Below are positions 9,937-19,400 of a stretch of 64,000 nucleotides of DNA, piece by piece (position 1 is the first letter of the stretch; each line of letters begins with the position of its first letter). A program made the translations under genes and the position numbers. This DNA is from Leptospira soteropolitanensis (GTDB taxonomy: Bacteria > Spirochaetota > Leptospiria > Leptospirales > Leptospiraceae). The stretch covers positions 806,001 through 870,000 of the forward strand of contig NZ_JAMQPN010000001.1 in the NCBI RefSeq assembly GCF_026151655.1, in the 5' to 3' direction. The notes under the pieces were generated by a model. The model was not told the DNA's origin, made no database searches, and saw only the letters and a program-made list of their open reading frames with translations.

Positions 9937-10320
9937 TTATTTTTGCATTTTTTGGATGTATTCAGCCACAGCATCAATCTCTGACTTTCGCATATGCGAA
10001 TATGCTTTCATATAGGTTCCTGGAATTCCATTTTTGATGCTTTTGGCAATGGCTTCTTTAGAAGATCCATAGATGTAGGTAGATTTATCTTGGAAATTTG
10101 GGATCCGCGAAGTAGATAAAACTTGAGTCCTTGTTCCTCTTCCATTCCCTGCGATGCCATGACAGGAAGCACAACCATTTTGTACGTACATTGCTTCTGG
10201 AAAGGGAACAGTGACTGCTGGTGGTGGTGGCGGTTCTTTTTTCGGTGTTTCGTCTTCCGAAGTACAACTGGGGCTGAATGAAAGAACGATTAAAAATATA
10301 AGTGGTAAAAGGTTCTTCAT
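9937..10320 (-). CDS. Cytochrome c lipoprotein
   Basis: Small periplasm-facing electron carrier of 127 residues. The ATG at 10320 gives a clean lipoprotein signal, MKNLLPLIFLIVLSFSPSC, with Cys19 as lipidation site. A longer frame starting at 10377 would overlap the upstream gene by 4 bases but would bury the signal. A Pro-rich linker (residues 28-37) leads to one c-type haem site, CASCHG (C50-H54), followed by class I features: a GxGxGTR loop, a candidate distal Met in GTYMKAYSHM, and the C-terminal helix AVAEYIQKMQK. The redox partner is unknown. It lies downstream of the giant lipoprotein gene. Confidence 0.85.
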   Translation of the reverse strand: MKNLLPLIFLIVLSFSPSCTSEDETPKKEPPPPPAVTVPFPEAMYVQNGCASCHGIAGNGRGTRTQVLSTSRIPNFQDKSTYIYGSSKEAIAKSIKNGIPGTYMKAYSHMRKSEIDAVAEYIQKMQK

Positions 10321-10373
10321 TTTATATTGATAACAATCTGAAATTTCATATTTAAAATGCAGATTCATTAGAA

Positions 10374-13300
10374 TCAATCACAAGTGATTGCGGGAATTAC
10401 TAAATCAACATTATACTTTTGCGATAAATAACAAAATACAATCGCCTTTCCCGTAGCGTTTAAACTAGTTTTATAATAAATTACTTCACTAATATGTCCT
10501 GAGAAAAAATTCGAGGCAGATTCATTGGTTCCCAAATAGAGATTGTTTTGTGAATATGTTTGTGCAGGATTAACTGTAATTCCACTATTGTACATGTTGG
10601 AACTAAATTGAAAAGAAACACCATTGCTTTGGTTGAAATAAACCAGGTAAGGAACGAGTGTTCCTGTAAAAACAGGATTAGAATATCCTACATCTCCAAA
10701 GCCAGGTTTGGACATATGAATTCGATTGCTTTGTAAATGATAAGATACTCCTACTGAGGCAGATTCCAAAATTGGGGCATCTACGTTATTGGTTCGACTA
10801 AAGGCCAAAAAGAAGCTAGAGTCGTTTGACGGGATGTCTGTAGCAGGGCTTCTAATAAGATACTGCGAGCTTGCGGCATTAAAATTAACAGAAGGTTTTC
10901 CATTGTATCCAACATTGTTGAACGTCGGTGGTACAGTCCCATTAAAAAACGAAGCATCATATCCACTTCGATCGTGCCAAGTCGTTACATCTGTCCCGTT
11001 CCCTTGGTTAGACAAACTATCGGCACTTAGGTGGAGAACTAAGCTACTAAGTCCTAAAGTTGGTGACCATGATGGTACTTGTCTCGGATCATATCCGGAT
11101 AGTGCCTGTATTTCATTTGTACTCAAGGCTCTATTGTAAATTAAAAGCTCATCAATGGATCCGGTGAAACTTGTGGCGAAATCAGTTCTTGTTCCAATGG
11201 TGAATGCAAGCGGAAGTGTGTCCCAAGCACTTTTGACATTTGTTTGGAGTAAAACACCGTTGTCATATAACATCGCGAGATTTCCGTTAGCTGGTCCATG
11301 AAAAACCCCACAAAGTTGGTGCCAGGTGTTTTCATGATTATAATAAAGGCCTTCAACATCATTTCCAAATCCGCCAAATAAATATTTACTGCCGGCACTT
11401 CCTGATCCGAGTGACGTTAATCGATCTACACTTGCCATTCCGTAACTAACAATGGTTCCTGGATTGGTCAGCTGTGATTTGTAGTGTACGCAAATAGTCC
11501 TTGGTTTATTCGAATTTGGTAACTGAGTATCGGTGGTGGATACGGACAAGTAATTCGTTCCGTTGGTACTAATGGCACTGGCTGCATTCCCGAAACGATC
11601 AGTTGAGAAACCAACGCCCATGTTGCTAACTTGGTTTCCCATTCCACTGGCGTCTTGGAGGCTACCATTAAAATCAAAACGGGCAACAAGACCTACAGGG
11701 ATTTGGGCAGACATTAACCTAACTTCTTTCGGATCTAAGGCTTTGGAATAAATACGTAAATCCGCCATTTTGCCGGCAAAATAAGAACCATCAGAAACCA
11801 TTTTCCCAGCATAAATTCCACTACCAGGAGTAGTATTGACTCCACCTCCTATCACGGATGGGCCTGCGATCACCGTTCCATTGATGTAAATGGTTCCAAC
11901 AGATCCATCAAAGGTTCCGCAAATATGGGACCACTGGTTGAGTGGAACTGAATAGGAACTAAATACTTCTCCACTTCCTAAACCTCCAAAACGAACGAGG
12001 TTGGAGCCACCGGAATTTTTAAATAAGGAAAGAATCAATTCAGTATTTCCTCCTGCAGCCCCATAGGAAAAAATGGGAGAGTTTTGGTTTGCATTGACCG
12101 GATACCTTTCTGGATGTATCCAGACGCAAACGCTTCTCGGGCTTTGTCCCATTGGTAAACCTGTTTCTATACCATTCGCATAACCTAAATTATCTGCAAC
12201 TAAACGTATGCTTGTGTTTGCACTTCGGTCTCGTCCTGGAGCGAGACCAGAGAGTCCGCCATATAAGACTAAAGTATTTCCCAAGGGTCCTGAAGGGTTT
12301 AAATTCCCATTAAATTCATATTGCATCAGGAGTTCGATGGGACGGGAAGCATAAGAATTGCCAACAAGGGTACTATCCGCAGAACGAGCTAAATCATTAA
12401 TTTCTGCTTCATTTAGGACTCTTGAGTAAAAACGAAAGTCGGCAATCCTTCCTGGGAAATAATTTGCAAGAGAGGCCACTCCAATAGATAAATCACCGGT
12501 AGGTGAGTTTGTTAACATTTGTTTCTGAAACGCGAGGTTTCCGTTCATATAAATACGATATACATTATTACTATCGACTGTCATGGCAACATGGGTCCAT
12601 TTGCTTGGAATGATGTTGATATGAATCGGATCTGGGGTATACCCTCCCCGTAAGATTCCTAGTTGGCTTTCCGATGAGATAAAGATTCCGTATCCATCCG
12701 TACCGGGTGATCCATTATAGGCTATCATTTTAGCAAGGCTTGTACTGGTTCCATCCCAATGTATCCAAGCAGACATGGTGATGTCGGTTGTGGATGCAGA
12801 AGGAGAAGGGGCAGTTGCCGCATTGCCTATTGAAAGATTGGCAGCACCATTGGTTTCCCCATAACGACCCAATCCAAATCCAGGACTTCCTACTGCTGTA
12901 AGGGTTTGGTTATTTAGTAAATTAGAGGTAGAACCATTTAGCGGAAAGTATGCGGTAAGACCAGAAGAATTTATGGTTCTGAGTGCATGAGTGGTTCCGA
13001 CAACTAGTATGTTACCAATATTGGAAATATACATAGGAGCATTGAGTGATGCATTCACTCCTTCTCCATCTGTAAGACTAGATCCACCAGAACCTGCAAT
13101 TGTGATGACTTCGCCCGTTGTTATGTGAACACGTCTTATGCGAAGATTACCATAATCGGCAACATATAAAAAAGTACCGTCATGAGTAATGCCATGAGGC
13201 ATATTAAAACTAGCACTTGTACCCAGACCATCGACAAAACCAACGGATGAACTTCCGGCAAAAATTGTGGTGGCCCCTGTGACTTTATGCGTTTTTGTAA

Positions 13301-16247
13301 TATTATGAGTGCCAATGTTCACTGCATAAATGTAATCACCTACAACAGTGAGACCTTCTGGTTGGTCTAGATTACCACCAATGCTAAGTGTGGAAACTTC
13401 CTTCGTTCTCAATTTCATGACTCGAATGGACGAATTTCCTCGTTCTGCAATATATAACTTATCATCATCGATTACAATCCCGGCAGGATTTGCAAATCTT
13501 GCAAGAAGTGGATCTGTTGAATCCACATTTCCATTTGATGGAGTTACTGTTGTGTTATCTCCCGCAAAAGTTTCCGCATAACCGGTGCTAATAAGGATTC
13601 TTTTGATCCGGTTTCCGTCTATTTCTGTGACATAGAGATAGGTTCCATCTGTTGTGATTCCTCTTGGACCATTGAGTGCGCTTACAGAACCAGAACCTGG
13701 TGTATTTCCAATGATACCATTTCCAACAAGAGTTGTAACGGCACTTGTGGTAGGATTAAAAACTCGAATTTTATGATTTCCGTAATCAACAATGTAACCT
13801 TTCGTACCATCATAAGTAATACCACGAATGTTAGAGAAGGAGGCAGAAGTCCCTGTAGCATCTGCCGATCCAGATCCTACTTGCCCAGCGGCAGTACCTA
13901 CTAAACCTCGATAATAATGTATTTGCAATGGTGCTGGTTTTTTGGCAGTAATCGTATTGGCATATCTATATCCAACCACGCAGTTGACAGCCACATTCGT
14001 AATGTTAGTTCCGAGTACTGTTCCTGAATAATTGGATTGGATGGCACAGACATATCCTGGTGGTTCTGCGGTGATGGAGATATCATAATTCGTTCCACTG
14101 GCAATCGGTGTGGCAAAAGATATTGGTGTGGTTGTCGCTCCACCAGGCACATTGATGGAATCGATTCCGTTTGTGACTGTGAGTCCTGCCGGTAGTGGAA
14201 CTGTGCTTGTGATGTTTCCACTCATCGAATAGTTGTTTACCGAACAGGTTATCGCAATATTGGTGATAGCAGCCGCAGCAATAGTACCTGTTCCATTGGT
14301 TATATTGCAAGTTTGCCAAGGGTTTTGTGGGCCAGACAGAACTGTCACCGCATAATTACTTCCGGTGGGTATGGCAGTGTTGAAGGTAAAAGTCCCGTTT
14401 CCAGCAATGATTAAATCATCGCCCGCATTGTTTTGTAAAACAAAGGTATTGACCCCAAAAGGAAGTGTTAACGTACTAATCGTTCCACCAACTGTATAAA
14501 CATTGGGTTGGTAATTTAAACTTAAAATGTCGCTCCCAACATAGTTCTCCTTACACATTCGCGCTTTTACATTTTGCGAAGAACCAGGAGTTGGGAATAC
14601 GAAATTGCCAGCTGTCCCCGAAGAACAAGTATTTGCTGTTGATCCGCAAACTGGATCAGTAGGTGTTCCTGCGGCACTCTCTTTACAAACCCAAGTAGTT
14701 CCCGTTGTTGTTGTAGAAAAACTAATCGTATCCCCTGAATTCAGCAAAGAGCCTGTCGCTAAACTAGGTGTTGGAGTAGCTACTTTCAATGTATAAGTTG
14801 AAGTTACAACTGCAGATTCAACCCATCCTGTTTTACAATGGATGGCTTTTATCACTGCTTGGTTAGTATCAGCTAATGACACTGTGTTAGTTGTCATTGA
14901 TCCTGTGGAACAGGTAGGAGAAGCTTGGCCACCATTTCCTAATGTATAACGATATTCCGAGCCAGGGATCAAAGCAGATAGTGTGACCGTCGCATCATCA
15001 TTAAAAACAGTCCCCGTGGCTGGAGTAAAGTTAGGTGTTGGTAAACTACAATTTAAGATCGCATTACCTTGGTCAGACGTTGTTCCTGTGTGAGTGGCTC
15101 CTGCTGTCATCGTACAAACCTGATCAGGTGCGGAACTCGAAACTACAATTTCATAATCGGAACCACCAGGAATGGTAGCAGGGAAAGAAAAGTTAGAAAT
15201 GCCTGCATAAACAACGACTTGTTGTGTTACAAATGGTGTCCCGCCAGTATTGACCAAATCTAAAGTAACAGTACCACTAAGGACACTCGTTGTGGTTCCC
15301 CCTGGACTAGAAACGGTTCCACTTATGAGAAATGCATTACTACAATTGACAGGAATGGTATAGGTACCATTGGCAACAGTGATCGTCCCAGAGCTTAATG
15401 TACATACACCTGTAGGAATGATTCCACCAGGATTATCAACAGTAATAGAAAATGTTCCACCACTTAAATAAGTTCCAGGAAAAACAAATGTCCCATCAGC
15501 AGTAACATTAATTGTATTCGAACCATCTAACGTTAGTTTGAGTTCATTTCCGGCACCGAGTGTTCCAAGGATCCCTGTCACTTGTGCATTTACAGCGAAT
15601 GAATTGGTGACACAATTAATCGCTACTGGCAAATGGGCTGCGGCCATCGTTCCCGATGTAACTCCCGGTGAAGTAATCGAGCAAGTTTGGCTTGGATTTG
15701 TCGGCTGGCTAATGATACTGAAATTATACGTTTCTCCTGAAGGAATGGGTGGTAACGAAAAACTACTAGAGTTTACATTGGTCACTTCTGTTCCCGACCC
15801 AGTAGTGTTTTGAATCTGGAGTCCATTCCCCAATAGACCAGTTACCGATCCGTAAATGAGATAGAGTGCATCGCCACAAACAATTTGAATGCCTTCAATG
15901 TTTCCATTGAGTACGGTTCCTGATCCAGAAGATACAATACATTTTTGTATGGGAGAAGTGGGTTGGGTTTTAACTATGACGTTGTAAGCGGAACCGGAAG
16001 GAATTTTTTTTGAAAATGTATAAGTTTGGTTGGCAGATACATTGACAACATCCCCATTATTTTCGATTTGAAGTCCTGATCCCAAAAGACCCGAAACTCG
16101 AAAAGAGACAGTGTAAGAAAGAGTGTTTGTTTGTAAAAAACGAATCGTAGAAAAGGTTTCCAAAAATGATCTATTGATGTTTGGAAATTGACATGCAAAC
16201 AGAGGCAATGCGACTGTGTAGACCAAGATTTTTTGGAGAAAATTCAT
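10374..16247 (-). CDS. Giant multidomain surface lipoprotein with beta-sandwich repeats, NHL propeller and four LamG-like domains
   Basis: 1957-residue protein with a spirochaetal lipobox LPLFAC (Cys19). Residues about 45-775 are tandem beta-rich modules repeating VSGLLGSGLQI...IPSGS-Y-V...C, each ending in a VNC/ITC cysteine strand. Residues about 776-1090 carry NHL-type repeats (DGTFLYVADYGNLRIRRV and similar) forming a likely beta-propeller. Then come three LamG/concanavalin-like domains starting near 1095, 1304 and 1519, each opening with an F-x-F-N-G-like strand and showing W-HVAM/W-HICG cores. A fourth related jelly roll starts near 1731 (LHLSADSL...WHDRSG). Such modules usually bind carbohydrate or protein ligands. 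A surface adhesin or scaffold role is inferred; no enzyme motif was seen. Confidence 0.85.
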   Translation of the reverse strand: MNFLQKILVYTVALPLFACQFPNINRSFLETFSTIRFLQTNTLSYTVSFRVSGLLGSGLQIENNGDVVNVSANQTYTFSKKIPSGSAYNVIVKTQPTSPIQKCIVSSGSGTVLNGNIEGIQIVCGDALYLIYGSVTGLLGNGLQIQNTTGSGTEVTNVNSSSFSLPPIPSGETYNFSIISQPTNPSQTCSITSPGVTSGTMAAAHLPVAINCVTNSFAVNAQVTGILGTLGAGNELKLTLDGSNTINVTADGTFVFPGTYLSGGTFSITVDNPGGIIPTGVCTLSSGTITVANGTYTIPVNCSNAFLISGTVSSPGGTTTSVLSGTVTLDLVNTGGTPFVTQQVVVYAGISNFSFPATIPGGSDYEIVVSSSAPDQVCTMTAGATHTGTTSDQGNAILNCSLPTPNFTPATGTVFNDDATVTLSALIPGSEYRYTLGNGGQASPTCSTGSMTTNTVSLADTNQAVIKAIHCKTGWVESAVVTSTYTLKVATPTPSLATGSLLNSGDTISFSTTTTGTTWVCKESAAGTPTDPVCGSTANTCSSGTAGNFVFPTPGSSQNVKARMCKENYVGSDILSLNYQPNVYTVGGTISTLTLPFGVNTFVLQNNAGDDLIIAGNGTFTFNTAIPTGSNYAVTVLSGPQNPWQTCNITNGTGTIAAAAITNIAITCSVNNYSMSGNITSTVPLPAGLTVTNGIDSINVPGGATTTPISFATPIASGTNYDISITAEPPGYVCAIQSNYSGTVLGTNITNVAVNCVVGYRYANTITAKKPAPLQIHYYRGLVGTAAGQVGSGSADATGTSASFSNIRGITYDGTKGYIVDYGNHKIRVFNPTTSAVTTLVGNGIIGNTPGSGSVSALNGPRGITTDGTYLYVTEIDGNRIKRILISTGYAETFAGDNTTVTPSNGNVDSTDPLLARFANPAGIVIDDDKLYIAERGNSSIRVMKLRTKEVSTLSIGGNLDQPEGLTVVGDYIYAVNIGTHNITKTHKVTGATTIFAGSSSVGFVDGLGTSASFNMPHGITHDGTFLYVADYGNLRIRRVHITTGEVITIAGSGGSSLTDGEGVNASLNAPMYISNIGNILVVGTTHALRTINSSGLTAYFPLNGSTSNLLNNQTLTAVGSPGFGLGRYGETNGAANLSIGNAATAPSPSASTTDITMSAWIHWDGTSTSLAKMIAYNGSPGTDGYGIFISSESQLGILRGGYTPDPIHINIIPSKWTHVAMTVDSNNVYRIYMNGNLAFQKQMLTNSPTGDLSIGVASLANYFPGRIADFRFYSRVLNEAEINDLARSADSTLVGNSYASRPIELLMQYEFNGNLNPSGPLGNTLVLYGGLSGLAPGRDRSANTSIRLVADNLGYANGIETGLPMGQSPRSVCVWIHPERYPVNANQNSPIFSYGAAGGNTELILSLFKNSGGSNLVRFGGLGSGEVFSSYSVPLNQWSHICGTFDGSVGTIYINGTVIAGPSVIGGGVNTTPGSGIYAGKMVSDGSYFAGKMADLRIYSKALDPKEVRLMSAQIPVGLVARFDFNGSLQDASGMGNQVSNMGVGFSTDRFGNAASAISTNGTNYLSVSTTDTQLPNSNKPRTICVHYKSQLTNPGTIVSYGMASVDRLTSLGSGSAGSKYLFGGFGNDVEGLYYNHENTWHQLCGVFHGPANGNLAMLYDNGVLLQTNVKSAWDTLPLAFTIGTRTDFATSFTGSIDELLIYNRALSTNEIQALSGYDPRQVPSWSPTLGLSSLVLHLSADSLSNQGNGTDVTTWHDRSGYDASFFNGTVPPTFNNVGYNGKPSVNFNAASSQYLIRSPATDIPSNDSSFFLAFSRTNNVDAPILESASVGVSYHLQSNRIHMSKPGFGDVGYSNPVFTGTLVPYLVYFNQSNGVSFQFSSNMYNSGITVNPAQTYSQNNLYLGTNESASNFFSGHISEVIYYKTSLNATGKAIVFCYLSQKYNVDLVIPAITCD

Positions 16248-16457
16248 AAAATAACACCGATCTGAAATAGGTTCCGCATTTTCTTAAAGACTCTTTCTAT
16301 TATCGAAAAGTAAAATTCAGGAATCCATAAAGTCCAGATAATTTCTTTCCAATTTAAAAGTTAAGTTATACAAATCATAGAGGATTTTATTACAAATTAT
16401 TTTAAAATAGTTGCGATTTTATCTAACTTTACCTATGACCACCCAGGTTTGTTTGGT

Positions 16458-17432
16458 TTATTTCAGTCCTTTTGAAATCAAAAAATCGTCGTTATAAATT
16501 TTTGATTGGTATTTGGCTCCGCTGTCACATAACACAGTGACTATGGTGTGTCCAGGACCTAGGTCTTTGGCAATTTGATAAGCAGCTGCCAAATTGATCC
16601 CTACACTTCCCCCCATAAACAAACCATCTTTTTTCAAAACTAAATTCAAAATGCGGAGTGCTTCTTTGTCATGGATACGAATGGCGTCATCGGCAGGCAT
16701 TCCTTCCATATTTTTGGTAATCCGACCTTGGCCAATCCCTTCGGTAATAGAAGATCCTTCGATGGTGATCTGTCCTGTTTTGACAAAAGAATAAATTCCA
16801 GATCCATAAGGATCAGCCACAATGCATTTGATATTCGGATTTTTGGATTTAAAAAATAGCCCTGTTCCTGCGTAGGTCCCTCCAGTTCCAAGGGAAGTGG
16901 TCCAAACATCTATTTTCCCGTTTGTCTGTTCCCAAATTTCGGGGCCAGTGGTTTCGAAATGGGCATTTCTGTTGGCTAAATTATCAAATTGGTTGGCCCA
17001 TACAGAATTGGGAGTCTCATGAGCCATCCGTTCTGAAACTCGTACATAATTTCCTGGATCAGAATAAGGAACCGCAGGGACGAGGGTCACATCAGCACCT
17101 AATGTGCGTAGCATTTCGATTTTTTCTTTGGATTGTGTTTCTGGAATGACAATCACTGATTTGTAACCTTTTGCATTACAAATATGGGTGAGGCCAATTC
17201 CGGTATTGCCTGCGGTCCCTTCCACGACAGTGCCGCCGGGTTTTAAGAGTCCTTTTTTTTCAGCATCTTCGATGATGTATAAGGCGGCTCTATCTTTGAC
17301 AGAGCCACCAGGATTTAAAAACTCTGCCTTACCTAAAATTTCACATCCTGTTTCTTCGCTTAAAGAATGAATGCGGATGAGCGGGGTGTTTCCCACAGTA
17401 TCAATAAAACCGTTTCGTATATTTGTTTTCAT
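16458..17432 (-). CDS. cysK: Cysteine synthase family PLP-dependent enzyme
   Basis: 324-residue fold-type II PLP enzyme making cysteine from O-acetylserine and sulfide. NPGGSVKDRAALY places the PLP lysine at K46. GTAGNTGIGL (about 73-82) is the substrate loop and SLGTGGTYAG (about 184-193) the PLP phosphate loop. TPLIRI near the N terminus and the serine near the end (LCDSGAKYQSK) complete the pattern. The lack of a CBS domain and the length favour cysteine synthase over cystathionine beta-synthase, although related enzymes in other bacteria act in reverse transsulfuration. It is divergent from the GlpT-like gene, 47 bases away. Confidence 0.88.
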   Translation of the reverse strand: MKTNIRNGFIDTVGNTPLIRIHSLSEETGCEILGKAEFLNPGGSVKDRAALYIIEDAEKKGLLKPGGTVVEGTAGNTGIGLTHICNAKGYKSVIVIPETQSKEKIEMLRTLGADVTLVPAVPYSDPGNYVRVSERMAHETPNSVWANQFDNLANRNAHFETTGPEIWEQTNGKIDVWTTSLGTGGTYAGTGLFFKSKNPNIKCIVADPYGSGIYSFVKTGQITIEGSSITEGIGQGRITKNMEGMPADDAIRIHDKEALRILNLVLKKDGLFMGGSVGINLAAAYQIAKDLGPGHTIVTVLCDSGAKYQSKIYNDDFLISKGLK

Positions 17433-17479
17433 GAGAATCGACTTGACTCCTTCTCTTTAGGCTTTCATCTTCCTAGTCT

Positions 17480-18799
17480 ATGTTACAAACCATTCGCCTA
17501 TGGTTCGCTCCCGCTCCGTCCATACCAAAAAAATCTGAAAAAGAAATCCAAACCCTTTATCCGAAATTTCGGTTTCGCGTTTTGGAATCGACTTTTCTTG
17601 GTTATACGACCTATTACTTAACTCGAAATAACTTCTCACCAGTTTCCAAAGAAATTGGGGAAGCTTTGTCTTATTCGAAAGCTGATATAGGTGACATCCT
17701 CGCAGTCACTGCCATCACTTATGGGATTGGAAAATTTTTAATGGGAGCACTCTCCGATCGTTCCAATCCAAGAAAGTTTATGGCTGTTGGTTTGTTTCTT
17801 ACTGCCATTTTGAATTTTTCATTTGGATTTGCGAATCATTATTGGATTCATCTTTTTTTATGGGGTGCTAATGGTCTTGTGCAGGGCATGGGTTGGCCAC
17901 CATGCGGCCGTTCCTTGGGACATTGGTATTCTGTAGGAGAACGAGGTACTACGTTTGCATTTTGGAATATTGCACATAATATTGGAGGCGGCATCGTTGG
18001 AGTGGTCGCTTCTCATTCTGCGGCCCAGTTTGGTTGGCAATATGCCTTCTTTGTACCAGGAGTCATCGCAATTGTTGGATCTATATATTTATATCTACGA
18101 CTTGTAGACACTCCTCAGTCCGAAGGGCTTCCTCCCATTGAAGTCTATCGAAATGACTATCCGCCGGAAGAAAAAGAAGACCACGAAAAAGAACTTACCA
18201 CCAAACAATTGATTGTTGAACAAGTTTTAATGAACAAATACATTTGGTTGTTTGCTATCATTAATTTTTTTGTCTATATCATTCGTTACAGTTTGATTGA
18301 CTGGGGCCCTACCTATTTAAAAGAAACTAAGGGAGCAGACCTTTTGGGAGGAGGATATTCTACACTTATTTTGGAATTTGGAGGGATTGGATCGACCATT
18401 CTCATGGGTTGGGTATCGGATCGGTTTGATGGTAGAAGGGGAATGGTGAGTTTACTTTGTATCATTCCTATTTTCTTTGCCTTTCTTGGAATTTTATGGA
18501 ACCCTCCTGGATCTATTTGGATTGATTATGCACTTTTTGGATTGATTGGACTCTTTATTTATCCACCTGTTATGTTGTTAGGTGTAGCAGGTATGGATTT
18601 TACATCGAAAAAGGCCGTGGGAACTGCCGCTGGTTTTATCGGGCTTTTTGGTTCTTTGGGAAGGACAGCGCAAGGCAAAGGTCTTGCCATCCTTGCCACA
18701 AACTACTCTTGGGACGTGGCACTATATGCAATTCTTGTTTCCACTTTGATTGCTATCTTCCTTCTTGTTTTCAGTTGGAATTTGCGGCCACGTGGGTAA
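17480..18799 (+). CDS. glpT: Organophosphate:phosphate antiporter, GlpT-like (glycerol-3-phosphate transporter)
   Basis: Major-facilitator protein of 439 residues with 12 hydrophobic segments. The signature GMGWPPCGRSLGHW, the N terminus PAPSIPKK, DTPQSEGLPPIEVYRNDYP in the central loop and KKAVGTAAGFIGLFG all track closely with E. coli GlpT. The two substrate arginines are conserved in YYLTRNN and YIIRYSLIDWG. Expected role: uptake of sn-glycerol-3-phosphate in exchange for inorganic phosphate. No Shine-Dalgarno site is obvious before the ATG, but the protein N terminus fits the family. No glycerol-phosphate metabolic gene adjoins it. Confidence 0.87.
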   Translation: MLQTIRLWFAPAPSIPKKSEKEIQTLYPKFRFRVLESTFLGYTTYYLTRNNFSPVSKEIGEALSYSKADIGDILAVTAITYGIGKFLMGALSDRSNPRKFMAVGLFLTAILNFSFGFANHYWIHLFLWGANGLVQGMGWPPCGRSLGHWYSVGERGTTFAFWNIAHNIGGGIVGVVASHSAAQFGWQYAFFVPGVIAIVGSIYLYLRLVDTPQSEGLPPIEVYRNDYPPEEKEDHEKELTTKQLIVEQVLMNKYIWLFAIINFFVYIIRYSLIDWGPTYLKETKGADLLGGGYSTLILEFGGIGSTILMGWVSDRFDGRRGMVSLLCIIPIFFAFLGILWNPPGSIWIDYALFGLIGLFIYPPVMLLGVAGMDFTSKKAVGTAAGFIGLFGSLGRTAQGKGLAILATNYSWDVALYAILVSTLIAIFLLVFSWNLRPRG

Positions 18800-18842
18800 A
18801 TAAATTGACTAAATTTAAAGCGAAAGGAAGAATCATTAACTT

Positions 18843-19385
18843 ATGACACTCGGCAGAAAAATTTCTATAGGAATCATCGGTATCATAGCGATCCCGTTAG
18901 TTGTGGCAATCTTCCTACCTACTGAATATCAGGTAGAACGTTCCATCGACATTAACAAATCGGCTTCAGATGTATTTTCATACATTCGAATGTTAAAAAA
19001 TCAAGATCAATATAGTGTATGGGCCAAAAAAGATCCCAATATGAAAAAGATTTATAAAGGCCAAGATGGAACGGTAGGTTTTGTTTCTCGTTGGGAAAGT
19101 TTAGACAAAGAAGTCGGAACTGGGGAACAAGAAATCAAAATGGTTAATGCGGATGCATTAGAGATGGAAACAGAGCTGAGATTTTTTGAACCATTTGAAG
19201 GTACGGAACGTAGTTATATGAAAGTTTCTTCTTTGGATCAAAAAAAATCCAAAGTCATTTGGGGGTTTGATGGATCGATTCCTTATCCATCCAATTTGAT
19301 GTTACTTTTTATGAATTTTGAAGAAATGATCGGAAAAGACTTTGAAGAGGGACTATCTAACCTGAAAGTTGTTTTAGAAAAGTAA
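18843..19385 (+). CDS. SRPBCC family protein with N-terminal membrane anchor
   Basis: 180-residue protein. Residues 7-25 are hydrophobic (signal anchor or signal peptide). From about residue 30 it shows the START/polyketide-cyclase-like pattern: YQVERSIDINKSASDVFSYI, then a W-rich strand and the C-terminal long helix MIGKDFEEGLSNLKVVLEK. Proteins of this type bind hydrophobic ligands; the ligand is unknown. It lies 43 bases after the GlpT-like gene and 15 bases before the propeller gene, so these may form one transcript. Confidence 0.8.
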   Translation: MTLGRKISIGIIGIIAIPLVVAIFLPTEYQVERSIDINKSASDVFSYIRMLKNQDQYSVWAKKDPNMKKIYKGQDGTVGFVSRWESLDKEVGTGEQEIKMVNADALEMETELRFFEPFEGTERSYMKVSSLDQKKSKVIWGFDGSIPYPSNLMLLFMNFEEMIGKDFEEGLSNLKVVLEK

Positions 19386-19400
19386 GGAAATTCATTTCGA

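Noticed and set aside
10374..10377. Upstream start for the cytochrome gene overlapping the giant lipoprotein stop
   Set aside because: It would add 19 residues before a clear lipoprotein signal; the ATG at 10320 is better.
10374..16247. Possible tandem DNA repeats in the giant lipoprotein gene
   Set aside because: Repeats are visible at protein level only; the nucleotide copies have diverged, so no DNA repeat array is claimed.
16248..16457. 210-base gap between the giant lipoprotein and cysK
   Set aside because: Examined for small genes and structured RNA; nothing beyond AT-rich promoter-like DNA was found.
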